Assembly: GCF_030546645.1 (NCBI RefSeq) | Contig: NZ_JAUOTO010000002.1 | Span: 868,001-932,000 of the forward strand | Direction of reading: 5' to 3' | Origin: Flavitalea plasmicola | Lineage (GTDB): Bacteria > Bacteroidota > Bacteroidia > Chitinophagales > Chitinophagaceae | DNA: 64,000 nucleotides | In this document: piece by piece, positions 45,531-54,579 of the stretch | How the letters are laid out: each line of letters begins with the position of its first letter | How positions within the stretch are numbered: the stretch's first letter is position 1 | Program-made: the position numbers and the translations under genes | Notes under the pieces: generated by a model | The model's input: the letters and a program-made list of their open reading frames with translations, nothing else | Database searches by the model: none | What the model was told of the DNA's origin: nothing

Positions 45531-45546
45531 TTTGCCTTAAGGCAAA
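45531..45546. promoter_or_regulatory. Perfect 16-bp palindrome upstream of the LytTR gene
   Basis: TTTGCCTTAAGGCAAA is its own reverse complement and lies 46-61 bp before the LytTR start. Such symmetry suits binding by a dimeric regulator. The TTTG at one end could also serve as a -33 box, but no good TAnnTTTG box stands at the right distance, so only the operator idea is offered. Confidence 0.5.
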
Positions 45547-45694
45547 GGGTCATGATGTGCGCGAGAAGGTTTGTTAAAGAGGTTCAGCAGCTACTGATTC
45601 CAGGAGTAGAACGTAGCTGTTCCGTTTGTCTGAGAAGAGTTTAAATGGATAGTCGGGCCTCAATGATGCAATTTGGATACCAAAATAAATAATA

Positions 45695-46267
45695 TTACTT
45701 AGTTAAAAAAAAATATCCTCCTAGTTTACTCATTTCTTCCCTGATATAGGTTTGGTACATTTTATACGCGCCGATCATGGTCACCAGGTAATCGCCGGGC
45801 GTAGCCGTTCTTGGATCGACGTCATGGATCCGGCCATGCATTACCTGTACACCGTTGTTGCTGGACCGCAAGAAAAACTCCTCGTCCTTTTCAGATGCAT
45901 CTTCCTGCATATACCGGCAGAAGTCTTCATTGCTCTCAAAGAACTTTTCCGTTTTGCGCATTTCCCATTTCCAGAAACGGGCCAGTTCCAGCTTATCATC
46001 AGCCGGCATGAATAACAGGGCATGATAACGGCAGGTGTAATATTCTATGTAAGCGGCAAACCGGGGCTTGATGTTTTTGAAGAAATGGATCTCGTCGGCG
46101 ACGGAGGCAAATTCCTGTTTTCTGATGTGCTTTTGGATCTTTCCCCAATAATCGAGGCTGCATTTAAAGCAGGCTTCGACACTTTCAATTTCAGTGGCGG
46201 CTGCTTCCTGGCAGGCGGAAAGGGTGATCAAAAGCTGTTGGTAATATTTATCATAATCCAGCGACAT
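45695..46267 (-). CDS. RteC-domain protein
   Basis: 190 residues matching the RteC domain, first known as the regulator of excision in Bacteroides conjugative transposons: EIHFFKNIKPRFAAYIEYYTC and the C-terminal LVTMIGAYKMYQTYIREEMSKL are the conserved blocks. RteC homologues are common in Bacteroidota chromosomes without any transposon. No integrase, mob or tra genes are in the window, so its target is unknown. Upstream is an 886-bp stretch without protein genes that holds candidate small RNAs. Confidence 0.82.
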   Translation of the reverse strand: MSLDYDKYYQQLLITLSACQEAAATEIESVEACFKCSLDYWGKIQKHIRKQEFASVADEIHFFKNIKPRFAAYIEYYTCRYHALLFMPADDKLELARFWKWEMRKTEKFFESNEDFCRYMQEDASEKDEEFFLRSSNNGVQVMHGRIHDVDPRTATPGDYLVTMIGAYKMYQTYIREEMSKLGGYFFLTK

Positions 46268-46737
46268 AGTTTTGGAAAGGGGTTTAAATGGTTTTAGGCA
46301 GGGTGCTGTTGTCTGAAAACAATCAAGGGCTTTGTAGAAACAAACCCCTTGTGGACCTAAGTCACATGAGAAAACACTACACTTATATAACTAAAAACAA
46401 AACTATTGTGGTTACGGCAGTCAGCATGTAAGCCGCCAAATTATACGTTTCCTTTTCAGGGTTGAAAAAAACTACATAAACAGTGTGCATCTATACACGA
46501 ATTGTCAATCTGACATTACAAAATGCGGTTAGTTTCGACCATCTTTCAGAAAATTTTTAGCAATTTTAGCAGTTTTGAGGAAGCATCATCTGTTTTATTC
46601 TATTTAAGACGACAATATGATGTATATAACAAGGGGCGGTGTAAAAAAAACTAGTGTATTTTGGTGCTTTCGGGGAAAATTTATGGATTCGGCGGCTGGA
46701 AGGGAATCTTAAATGCTTGCAGGTTAATCATTTAGAT

Positions 46738-46766
46738 AAGCCGCAGGAATTGCGGGGGCTTTTTTA
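46738..46766 (+). terminator. Rho-independent terminator without an upstream protein gene
   Basis: AAGCCGCA, then GGAAT, then TGCGGGGGCT and a T run: CCGCA pairs with TGCGG and AGC with GCT, with a GG bulge. It faces plus-strand RNA from the gene-free stretch above, implying an untranslated transcript that starts somewhere in 46268-46700. Confidence 0.6.
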
Positions 46767-46828
46767 CAGCCATTGAAAAATAAATAGGAGTGGAATGTTA
46801 TTAATATGTAAAATCTTGCCTAGATTGC

Positions 46829-46859
46829 AAAAAAAAAGCCCCATGTAGAAACATCGGGC
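46829..46859 (-). terminator. Rho-independent terminator on the minus strand
   Basis: On the minus strand GCCC-G-ATGT, loop TTCT, ACAT-G-GGGC (one mismatch) is followed by nine U (AAAAAAAAA at 46829-46837 plus strand). No protein gene lies upstream on that strand for over 1.8 kb, so it most likely ends a small RNA. Confidence 0.72.
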
Positions 46860-46880
46860 GCTAACGATTGCTTGCCATAT
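46860..46880. repeat. Direct repeat copy A (partner at 46993-47013)
   Basis: GCTAA-CGATTGCTTGCCATAT here and GCTAAACGATTGC-TGCCATAT at 46993-47013: same 21-nt length with two compensating single-base indels. The copies are 112 bp apart and bracket the hairpins of the candidate small RNA. Confidence 0.8.
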
Positions 46881-46992
46881 GAAAAAAGGTAGTAATATCT
46901 TTTGTATTGATCTACTCAGCTTTCTATGAACCGACTCGGTCGGTTCGTCCGAAAGGACTGATTTTGTTCGAATGAGCCTCTTACGAATGCCT

Positions 46993-47013
46993 GCTAAACG
47001 ATTGCTGCCATAT
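46993..47013. repeat. Direct repeat copy B
   Basis: Second copy of the 21-nt element described at 46860-46880. The flanks of the two copies do not match, so the repeat ends sharply. Confidence 0.8.
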
Positions 47014-47153
47014 TTTATCTCATTCTCTGAGACAAAAGTAAGATTCGCCAGTTTGCCTTTCTAATCATATTTTTGGTGAGTTAATTATGTCAAAATGATA
47101 TTTTTAGCGTGTAAATCCTTGACAGGATTGAATTTCAGGATAATTACTTCATT

Positions 47154-48743
47154 ATGGCCAACCGGTTTTCAGATACCTTATTCCAGCTTATTCATTCACT
47201 CGAAAAAGCTGAAAAAAGGCATTTCAAATTATATATTAAGCGTAGCTCCACTAAAGAAGACCTTAAGATCGTCCAATTATTCGACGCCCTTGATAAACTG
47301 AACGATTATGACGAAAAAGCCTTGCTGAAGAAGCTCCCCGGCATCGAAAAGCCGCAGCTCTCCAATCTTAAGACCCATCTTTACAAGCAGATCCTGGCCA
47401 GCCTCAGGCTGCTGAAAAGCGCCGACAGCATCGACCTTCAGCTGAACGAAATGTTCGACTATGCGCATATTCTTTATAAGAAGGGGTTGTTCCAGCAAAG
47501 TCTCCGCCTGATAGACCGGGCGAAGGACACGGCAAAGGCCAACCAGAAATTCAATTTCCTGGCGCTTGCCCTTGGGCTGGAGAAGAGGATCGAGACGCTT
47601 CATATCACCCATAGCATGCAGATGCGGGCGGAACAGCTGTCGGCGGAGTCCCTGGAAGTATCCGGCAGGATAGATATGGTGGCACGGCTGTCCAACCTGG
47701 CCTTGCTGGTCTATAGCTGGTATATCAAGAACGGACATGCGCGGAATGAGAAAGATGAACTACGGATCAAGCAGTTCCTGAAAGAGCAATTGCCTCCCAA
47801 CGCATGGGAGCAGACAGGCTTCTATGAGCGGCTGTACCTCTACCAGATCTATAACTGGTATGCTTTTATCCGCCAGGACTTTCTTATGTACTACCGTTAT
47901 TCCCAAAAGTGGCTGGACCTCTTCGAAGAAGACCGCCTGATGATCAGGGTAGAAACAGGTCACTACATCAAAGCTCTCCATAATCTGCTCAATGCGCATT
48001 TCGATCTGCGGAATCACCAGCGGTTTGAGACGACCCTGCGGCAATTCGAGGAATTCGCGCTGACGGACAGGGTACGCGAAAATGACAACTTCCGTATCCA
48101 GTCATTTGTATACATCACCACAGCGAAGATCAACCAGGTCTTTATGCGGGGAAATTTTAAGGAAGGCCTGTCAATGGTCCCCGAGATCGAGCAGAAGTTG
48201 GCCGAGTACGACCTATTCATCGACAGACACAGGATCCTTGTTCTCAACTATAAGATAGCGTCCCTGTACTTCGGCAGTGGCGATTATGCCACCTGCATCG
48301 ACTATCTGCAGCGGATCATCAATGACCAGGTAGACATGCGCAACGATCTGCAGAGCTATGCGCGGGTATTGCATCTCATGGCTCACTATGAATTGGGCAA
48401 TTTCGAGCTGATGGAATCGCTTACCAAGTCAGTATATCGATTTATGGCTAAGAAGGAGAACCTTACCCGTGTGGAGGAGGAAATGTTCAAGTTCCTACGG
48501 ACTTCTTTCCACATGTCAAGGCATTCCGTAAAGGCCGAGTTTGAAAAGTTCCTGGAGAAGATCAAGCATTTCGAGAAAAATCGTTTTGAGACCAGGGCTT
48601 TTGCCTACCTTGATCTTGTTTCCTGGGTGGAAAGCAAGGTGTTTATGAAGCCGATGAGTGAGATCATCAGGGAGAAATATCTGACGAGTAAGAAGCGGGT
48701 GTATGTGGCAGAGACTGCCAAACGGTCTGTTGCAGCCAAGTAG
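47154..48743 (+). CDS. Helical-repeat (TPR-like) hypothetical protein
   Basis: 529-residue soluble protein, almost entirely alpha-helical with TPR-like pairs (for example LFQQSLRLIDRAKDTAKANQ at about 112-131 and FGSGDYATCIDYLQRIINDQ near 379-398). No signal peptide, enzyme motif or membrane helix. Proteins of this look are widespread in Bacteroidota and unnamed; a scaffold role is the most one can say. Starts after a gene-free region and has an imperfect 12-bp inverted repeat (48753-48764 with 48817-48828) behind its stop. Confidence 0.85.
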   Translation: MANRFSDTLFQLIHSLEKAEKRHFKLYIKRSSTKEDLKIVQLFDALDKLNDYDEKALLKKLPGIEKPQLSNLKTHLYKQILASLRLLKSADSIDLQLNEMFDYAHILYKKGLFQQSLRLIDRAKDTAKANQKFNFLALALGLEKRIETLHITHSMQMRAEQLSAESLEVSGRIDMVARLSNLALLVYSWYIKNGHARNEKDELRIKQFLKEQLPPNAWEQTGFYERLYLYQIYNWYAFIRQDFLMYYRYSQKWLDLFEEDRLMIRVETGHYIKALHNLLNAHFDLRNHQRFETTLRQFEEFALTDRVRENDNFRIQSFVYITTAKINQVFMRGNFKEGLSMVPEIEQKLAEYDLFIDRHRILVLNYKIASLYFGSGDYATCIDYLQRIINDQVDMRNDLQSYARVLHLMAHYELGNFELMESLTKSVYRFMAKKENLTRVEEEMFKFLRTSFHMSRHSVKAEFEKFLEKIKHFEKNRFETRAFAYLDLVSWVESKVFMKPMSEIIREKYLTSKKRVYVAETAKRSVAAK

Positions 48744-48954
48744 CTACTGCGTCTGCTGTGAGCATGAATTTTATTTTTTATACTCCGATAAAACAGAGGC
48801 TTTGGTTTTGGCGTCCTGTTCACAGCGGATATTTTCGTCCTCAGCTTTAACCTATTTTAACAGCGGGTAAAAAATCCTGCGTTTTTGTCAAATACCTTCT
48901 TAAATTAGTCCTGTTATATTAAACCTCTCCTCTTAGGGCTAAGAACGACCCGTC

Positions 48955-48988
48955 TTTGCATCCTGTCCTTATTTCATTTTATTTATTG
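48955..48988 (+). promoter_or_regulatory. Possible promoter of the sigma-FecR-SusCD operon
   Basis: TTTG at 48955-48958, then 21 bp, then TATTTATTG at 48980-48988, close to the Bacteroidota TTTG-N19-21-TAnnTTTG pattern but with an imperfect -7 box. It would give a leader of about 45 nt before the sigma ATG at 49039. Confidence 0.35.
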
Positions 48989-49038
48989 TTAGGGCATTAC
49001 CGTCCATGGCATGCCGTTTATCTGAAGGCAATTTTTTG

Positions 49039-49638
49039 ATGGAGCAACCCGAAAACGATCTTATTGTCCAGTTTAGCCAAGGTGATAGCGTAGCATTTAC
49101 AGCTATTTACAACAGATATTACTCCAGGCTGTATTACTTCGTCAAGAGGTTTGTGACGGAGCGTGAGGATGCCGAAGACATCACGGCCGACATCTTCGCC
49201 AAATTGTGGAAGATGCGTCACAATTTACACACCATCAAAAATATAGAAGCATTCCTTTATATCACCGGCCGCAACGCCTGCCTGGATTTTCTCCGTCATA
49301 TACAACGGCGTAACCAGCGGCAGAAGGAGCTTATCTATGTATTGCTGCAGTCACCCGCGGAAGGCGAACTGGATGAGGACGTGAAGACGAAGGTCTTGCG
49401 GTCTATTTACGCGGAAATAGAGAAATTGCCCCGCAGTACCCGTACCGTCTTTAAAATGGCGTACCTCGAAGGAATGTCGAATGGAGATATTGCTTCAGCG
49501 CTTTCGATCAATAATCAGTCGGTGCGCAATTACAAGCTACGGGCCGTGAAACTTTTACGTGTTTCTTTGTTGAATAAAAACATGTTGGTTGGCGCACTGA
49601 TCGGTCTTTATTGTAATATATTGCGGGCTTTTGAATAG
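49039..49638 (+). CDS. ECF RNA polymerase sigma factor (FecI-like)
   Basis: 199 residues starting at ATG 49039 (MEQPENDLIVQF); an ATG at 49006 is also in frame. Region 2: DSVAFTAIYNRYYSRLYYFV and REDAEDITADIFAKLWKMR. Region 4: LPRSTRTVFKMAYLEGMSNG, IASALSINNQSVRNYKLRAV. The C-terminus is hydrophobic (LVGALIGLYCNILRAF), as in several Bacteroidota ECF proteins. Leads the usual order sigma, FecR, SusC (with STN), SusD, so it most likely drives this operon in response to the receptor. Confidence 0.95.
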   Translation: MEQPENDLIVQFSQGDSVAFTAIYNRYYSRLYYFVKRFVTEREDAEDITADIFAKLWKMRHNLHTIKNIEAFLYITGRNACLDFLRHIQRRNQRQKELIYVLLQSPAEGELDEDVKTKVLRSIYAEIEKLPRSTRTVFKMAYLEGMSNGDIASALSINNQSVRNYKLRAVKLLRVSLLNKNMLVGALIGLYCNILRAFE

Positions 49639-49803
49639 AATCTTTATTGGAGGTTCGCGATCATGTCTTTGTCTCTCCCCTGATATATTTTCTTCATACG
49701 ATTATTAAGAAATCTTTAAATTTTTGTGATTTTTTTGAGTACAATGGTTGCTCCCTGCCGTCATACTACAGTGCGCGTTTTCAATTAAGTGTAAAACACT
49801 GCC

Positions 49804-51000
49804 ATGGGCCCTACCAACGAAAGGATAAAGGATCTGATTATTAAGCACCTGAAAGATGAGCTGACGGTCGAAGAGCAGCTGGAGCTGCAGGAATGGATAC
49901 GAGCTTCCGATGAGCATCGTCTGGTCTTCGATCGGCTGAGCGATCCGGATGGTCTGAATGAGGAGCTCAGGGAATTTCATGAGATCCAGGCTGCTATCTG
50001 GAATAAGGTGGATGCCAGGATCAAGGTTCCAGGGTATTCGTCTACCGTGGTTCGTCCTCTCTGGCCCCGCGTTCGTGTATATGTCGTCGCCGCTTCTCTC
50101 CTCATCATATTTGCTACCAGCTTTTTTTGGCTGGCTTCTCTGTTTCATGCTCCTTCAAAAGCCCGTTCTGTGCCAACTCCTGTTGTCGCACAGGACGTGG
50201 CGCCTGGAGGGAACAGGGCGACATTGACGCTGGGGGATGGATCCCGGCTGGTGCTGGATAGCGCGGCAAACGGACGTCTCGCCGTTCAGGGCGCCGCACA
50301 TGTTTCAAAGGAAAAGAACTTACTCTCCTATACTGCCGGCACTGAAAAGGTTGCTTCGCCTGCCATCGTCTACAACACGCTGACCACGCCCCGGGCGGGA
50401 CAGTTTCAAGTCGTGCTGCCTGACGGAACGAAAGTTTGGTTGAATAACGCCTCGTCGCTGCGCTACCCTACTTCCTTTTCCGGGTACTCCCGGATAGTGG
50501 AGCTTACCGGCGAAGGCTATTTCGAAGTCGCGAAAAATACGCGTCCTTTTTCCCTGAAGGTTCGCGGCCTGTCGGTGAATGTACTGGGGACGTCCTTCAA
50601 CGTGATGGCCTACGACGATGAGCTGCGTAGTAAGACTACCCTGATCACGGGGAAAGTATCCATAGCCGCTGCCTCCGGGAATTCCGTACTATCCCCGGGA
50701 GAACAAGGCATTGTCGATCATTCCGGAGCCATCACCATCTTAAAAGACGCCGACATCGCCGCAGCGACTGCCTGGCAAAGAGGATTTTTCCAATATGCCA
50801 ACGCCAACATCGCAGACGTCCTCCGTCAACTGGCAAGGTGGTACGATGTCGAAGTAGTATTTACCATGCCGATCCCCGATAACTATACGTTCGATGGTGA
50901 GATTGACCGCAGTCTGAATCTGTCGAGGATCTTAAAGCACCTGGAGAAACCGGATTTGCACTTTCATATTGAAGGGAAGAAGTTGATCGTATCGAAATAA
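49804..51000 (+). CDS. FecR-family anti-sigma factor
   Basis: 398-residue inner-membrane protein: cytoplasmic sigma-binding N-terminus (1-90), one membrane helix (about 92-113, YVVAASLLIIFATSFFWLAS), and a periplasmic FecR domain (QFQVVLPDGTKVWLNNASSL, LTGEGYFEVAKNTRPFSLKV, VLGTSFNVMAYDDE) with a C-terminal DUF4974 part ending LHFHIEGKKLIVSK. Partner of the sigma gene 165 bp upstream and of the STN-bearing SusC that follows. Confidence 0.96.
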   Translation: MGPTNERIKDLIIKHLKDELTVEEQLELQEWIRASDEHRLVFDRLSDPDGLNEELREFHEIQAAIWNKVDARIKVPGYSSTVVRPLWPRVRVYVVAASLLIIFATSFFWLASLFHAPSKARSVPTPVVAQDVAPGGNRATLTLGDGSRLVLDSAANGRLAVQGAAHVSKEKNLLSYTAGTEKVASPAIVYNTLTTPRAGQFQVVLPDGTKVWLNNASSLRYPTSFSGYSRIVELTGEGYFEVAKNTRPFSLKVRGLSVNVLGTSFNVMAYDDELRSKTTLITGKVSIAAASGNSVLSPGEQGIVDHSGAITILKDADIAAATAWQRGFFQYANANIADVLRQLARWYDVEVVFTMPIPDNYTFDGEIDRSLNLSRILKHLEKPDLHFHIEGKKLIVSK

Positions 51001-51156
51001 CTGTTATACACCTCTGAGAAGTTTTTCTCAATAAACCTTCTCCGCGAGATGCACAAAAAAACCGGAAGTGTAGCGAGCACATTCCGGCTAAGTTCAGGTA
51101 TCTCAAGATTAGATTCCGCAAAGATTCCATTTGTTACACCTAAACTTGACAAAGGT

Positions 51157-54100
51157 ATGCATTTTACTTTTCAGGTTGGCTGTCCCCCTCGTGCGGGTAG
51201 GCCATCCTCTCCAAAACAGCTGATAATGAGGCCCGTCCGCGGGGTTGCCTCATTACCGAAACAACTACTATTGGCCATGCAAGCATCTGCTGTACTATTA
51301 TTCGCATTCTGCCTCCAGGTAAGCGCTGCTACCTACTCACAGACCGTCAGCTTTACGGGGAAGGATGTTCCGTTGAAGACTGTCTTTGCTTCGGTGAAGA
51401 AGCAAACAGGGTTTGGGTTCTTTTATGAGAATGGGGAGGAAGCGACGCTCAAGGGGGCGGGTAATGTGACGGTGGATCTGAAGAACGTGGCGTTGGATTT
51501 GTTCCTGCAAGTGTGTCTGCGCGATAAGCCGCTGGAGTACACGCTGGAGGGGACGACGGTTTTTATTAAGAAAAAGGAGGTGCGGAGTTCTGTGACTGTT
51601 GAATCGTCCGATAGTTCGCGTATTCCGGAGATCAAAGGAAGGGTGACAAATGATAAGGGTGAACCGTTGGTGAATGCGAATGTGGTGGTGAAAAGGACGG
51701 GAAGGGGGACGGTGACGGATGCGAATGGAAGGTTTACGTTGCACAATGTAGGGGCGGATGATGTCATTACTGTGAGTTTTATAGGGTATAAGGCGCAGGC
51801 TGTACCGGTACGGGATCGGAGTTCGTTTACGTTGGTAATGGAGCCGGCGACGAATGAGTTGGATAAGATGGTGGTGCAGGCTTATGGGACGACGAGTCAA
51901 AGATTGGCTACGGGGAATATTGGGGTCGTCAGAGCTGAAGAAATTGCCAAACAGCCTGTAATGAACGTAATGAATGCACTGCAAGGACAAGTTGCAGGTA
52001 CTGTAGTAACAAATACTAGTGGTTATGCCAGCGGCGCCGTCAAAATTGAAATAAGAGGAAGAAATACAATCAATCCCAATTTCCCTTCTGATCCGCTGTA
52101 TATAATTGATGGTGTTCCCTTAACGATACTGGACCTTGCCGGAGGTTCAAGCTATGCCGGAGGTTCACAGGGTCTGATTCAGTCAGGTCTCTCAAGCCCA
52201 GCAAACGGACAAAGCCCTTTTTTTAGCTTAAATCCATCGGATATCGAGTCGATTAGCGTCCTAAAGGACGCTGATGCAACTGCAATATATGGTTCAAGAG
52301 GCGCCAATGGTGTGATCTTGATTACGACAAAAAAAGGCAAAGCGGGAAAATCACATATTGATATAAATTTATATAGCGGATACAGCCAGATAACAAAATA
52401 CTATCACCTGTTAAATACTCCGCAGTACCTGAAAATGAGGGAGGAGGCGCTAAAAAATGATGCTATTCCCATCGATGTAAACTCCGCCCCGGACCTAACT
52501 GTATGGGACACGACCAGATATACAGATTGGCAAAAATATGCCTTTGGACACACCGGAAAGGCAACCGCAATTGATGTGAGCCTGTCAGGCGGAGACAATC
52601 GAACAACCTTTAGAATAGGAGCAGGGTACAATAGACTAACGGAAATACTGACCGCCGCCGGTGATAATAAGAGAGCGTCCTTATCGGTAGGCATAGATCA
52701 TAAGTCTACAAATCAGAAGCTAGTGATCTCTTTATCTGGAACATATTCGGTCTCTTCCAGCGACATGGTTTATACACCGCAGGTACTTACACTTCCTCCC
52801 AATACTCCCCCTGTTTTCACATCACAACATAAGATAAACTATTCGGCTTGGACACCACTCAATGATAAAGCAGCCCTATTCCAGGCTCTGATTCAACCCT
52901 ATAATTTTAATACCAATTTTCTTAATAGCAGTATATTAATAAGTTATGAGATTATACCGGGTCTTGTAATCAAATCCAACCTTGGCTATGACTATGCTCA
53001 AACCAACCAATCTTATCTCGTACCGATACAGGGTCAGGATCCTTCTCTAAATCCTACCGGAACATCCAGTTTTGGCTCGACAAATACACATAACACCATC
53101 ATTGAGCCACAAATAGAATATACATCTTTTATCGGTAAAGGAAGACTTAATTTGATGGTAGGGGCTTCCGAACAAGACAACAAAACGTCTACCATCTTCT
53201 TATCGGGCTCCGGTTATGTTGATGATGCATTGCTGAGTTCTGTGCAAAATGCTCCTGTCAAATATGCAACCAACGGAGTTGGAGAATACAAATACGAAGC
53301 ACTTTTCTCCCGCCTGAATTATAACTGGGAAAATAAATATATTATGACCCTGAATGCAAGAAGGGATGGTTCCACAAAATTCGGGCCAGGAAGACAATTT
53401 GGGAACTTTGGTTCGATAGGTATGGCATGGATTTTCACCGAAGAAGGCTGGTTTAAAAAAAACGTCCCTATATTAAGTTTTGGCAAACTAAGGGCCAGTT
53501 ATGGAAGCACTGGTGGAGACCAGATACGAGACTACTCGTTCCTTAGCCTATGGGAATTCTACCGTTATACCTACAATTCCATATTGCCATTGACACCGAC
53601 ATCCCATACAGACTCCACACTACACTGGCAGGTAAATAAAAAACTGGAAAGCGCCATCGAGCTCGGTTTTTTGAAAGATAGGTTCAATTTACAAGTTACA
53701 TGGTATCGAAACCGTTGCAACGATCAGCTAGTTCAATTCCCAACTCCTGCATTCACGGGATTCTTCTCTGTCACCTCCAATAGTCCGGCAAATGTAGAGA
53801 ACTACGGATGGGAAGTTAATTTAACCGGGAAAATAATAGGCGCCCCCCATCTCTCATGGAATACAAAATTCAATATAGGTATCAATAGGAACAAACTATT
53901 ATCATATCCCAATCTGTCTCAGTCTCCTTATCAAGACTTATATAAAATCGGGCAACCTTTAAGCATCTCAAAATATCTCCATGTCACAGGGGTTGACCCC
54001 CAAACAGGCCAGTACACATTTCAGGATAAAAACAAAGATGGCCAGATAACAATTGATCAGTCAAATCTTACATCAGACGACAGATACACCTATAATATGG

Positions 54101-54570
54101 CTCCTATTTATGAAGGAGGTTTCACAAATGAAATAAGTTATAAAAACTGGAATATCTCTGTTTTTTTTTACTTTAAAAAACAAAGAGCAGGAAGTTTCCT
54201 ATTGGGCACAAATCCTGCCGGCGATAATACCAATCAACCGACCTATGTAATGAACAGATGGAAATATCCCGGGGATGTCACCAACGTATCAAGATTCACT
54301 ACGATGCCCCTTACAAGCGATGGATTTTTCACCCAGTCCGACGCAATGATCTCTGACGCTTCATTTGTGCGCCTTCAAAACCTCTCTTTGTCGTATACAA
54401 TTTCACAGGATAAACTAAGAAAGATTGGCATCCAGAACTGTAGATTATATGTCCAGGGGAACAATTTATTCTTCATTAGTAGTTATAAAGGATTGGATCC
54501 GGAAGTAAATGCATTTGGATCGCTTCCAAAAGCGAGAATACTTACCGCGGGTCTTTCATTAAATCTTTAA
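51157..54570 (+). CDS. SusC/RagA-family TonB-dependent transducer with STN domain
   Basis: From ATG 51157 (MHFTFQVGCP; upstream AAAGG) the 1137-residue receptor has a signal sequence (VLLFAFCLQVSA, ~46-57), an STN secretin/TonB short N-terminal domain (about 68-138) that contacts FecR, a carboxypeptidase-regulatory-like domain (158-230), the TonB plug (VLKDADATAIYGSRGANGVI) and a barrel to LTAGLSLNL. Base use changes sharply near 51905 (residue ~250): before it codons mostly end in G or C, after it in A or T. This split falls at the border between signalling and transport parts and suggests recombination. An earlier ATG at 51049 is less likely. Confidence 0.95.
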   Translation: MHFTFQVGCPPRAGRPSSPKQLIMRPVRGVASLPKQLLLAMQASAVLLFAFCLQVSAATYSQTVSFTGKDVPLKTVFASVKKQTGFGFFYENGEEATLKGAGNVTVDLKNVALDLFLQVCLRDKPLEYTLEGTTVFIKKKEVRSSVTVESSDSSRIPEIKGRVTNDKGEPLVNANVVVKRTGRGTVTDANGRFTLHNVGADDVITVSFIGYKAQAVPVRDRSSFTLVMEPATNELDKMVVQAYGTTSQRLATGNIGVVRAEEIAKQPVMNVMNALQGQVAGTVVTNTSGYASGAVKIEIRGRNTINPNFPSDPLYIIDGVPLTILDLAGGSSYAGGSQGLIQSGLSSPANGQSPFFSLNPSDIESISVLKDADATAIYGSRGANGVILITTKKGKAGKSHIDINLYSGYSQITKYYHLLNTPQYLKMREEALKNDAIPIDVNSAPDLTVWDTTRYTDWQKYAFGHTGKATAIDVSLSGGDNRTTFRIGAGYNRLTEILTAAGDNKRASLSVGIDHKSTNQKLVISLSGTYSVSSSDMVYTPQVLTLPPNTPPVFTSQHKINYSAWTPLNDKAALFQALIQPYNFNTNFLNSSILISYEIIPGLVIKSNLGYDYAQTNQSYLVPIQGQDPSLNPTGTSSFGSTNTHNTIIEPQIEYTSFIGKGRLNLMVGASEQDNKTSTIFLSGSGYVDDALLSSVQNAPVKYATNGVGEYKYEALFSRLNYNWENKYIMTLNARRDGSTKFGPGRQFGNFGSIGMAWIFTEEGWFKKNVPILSFGKLRASYGSTGGDQIRDYSFLSLWEFYRYTYNSILPLTPTSHTDSTLHWQVNKKLESAIELGFLKDRFNLQVTWYRNRCNDQLVQFPTPAFTGFFSVTSNSPANVENYGWEVNLTGKIIGAPHLSWNTKFNIGINRNKLLSYPNLSQSPYQDLYKIGQPLSISKYLHVTGVDPQTGQYTFQDKNKDGQITIDQSNLTSDDRYTYNMAPIYEGGFTNEISYKNWNISVFFYFKKQRAGSFLLGTNPAGDNTNQPTYVMNRWKYPGDVTNVSRFTTMPLTSDGFFTQSDAMISDASFVRLQNLSLSYTISQDKLRKIGIQNCRLYVQGNNLFFISSYKGLDPEVNAFGSLPKARILTAGLSLNL

Positions 54571-54579
54571 TGCCATTCT

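Larger units (their letters stand above)
46829..47026 (-). ncRNA. Candidate small RNA (~200 nt)
   Basis: Bounded by an exact -7 box TACTTTTG (47033-47040, minus strand) and the terminator at 46829-46859. Inside are a 7-bp hairpin AACCGAC-TCG-GTCGGTT (46929-46945) next to GTCC-GAAA-GGAC (46947-46958; on the plus strand a GNRA-type loop), and two direct repeats that would place the same ~21-nt segment at both ends of the RNA. The size would fit 6S-like or other regulatory RNAs, but I cannot assign a family. The start point is inferred from the box only. Confidence 0.4.
46268..47153. other. Gene-free 886-bp region between RteC and the helical-repeat gene
   Basis: No open frame of note on either strand. 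It holds a plus-strand terminator (46738-46766), a minus-strand terminator (46829-46859) facing it, two near-identical 21-nt direct repeats, short stable hairpins at 46928-46957, a TACTTTTG box on the minus strand and a TATTTTTG box on the plus strand (47068-47075). The two terminators point to two short converging transcripts. Confidence 0.6.

Noticed and set aside
45695-46267. RteC as evidence for a conjugative transposon
   Set aside because: No integrase, relaxase, tra or excision genes and no attachment sites were seen; RteC domains occur widely on chromosomes.
46929-46958. Hammerhead ribozyme or SRP RNA in the hairpin pair
   Set aside because: The conserved core sequences of these RNAs are not present; only short stems with a GAAA loop.
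46860-47013. Direct repeats as transposon target-site duplication
   Set aside because: The bracketed 112 bp have no terminal inverted repeats or transposase, and the copies differ by compensating indels, so this origin is not supported.
51337-51990. 217-codon minus-strand frame inside susC
   Set aside because: Arises from the G-biased codon use of the 5' part of susC; Arg/His/Pro-rich and without any motif.
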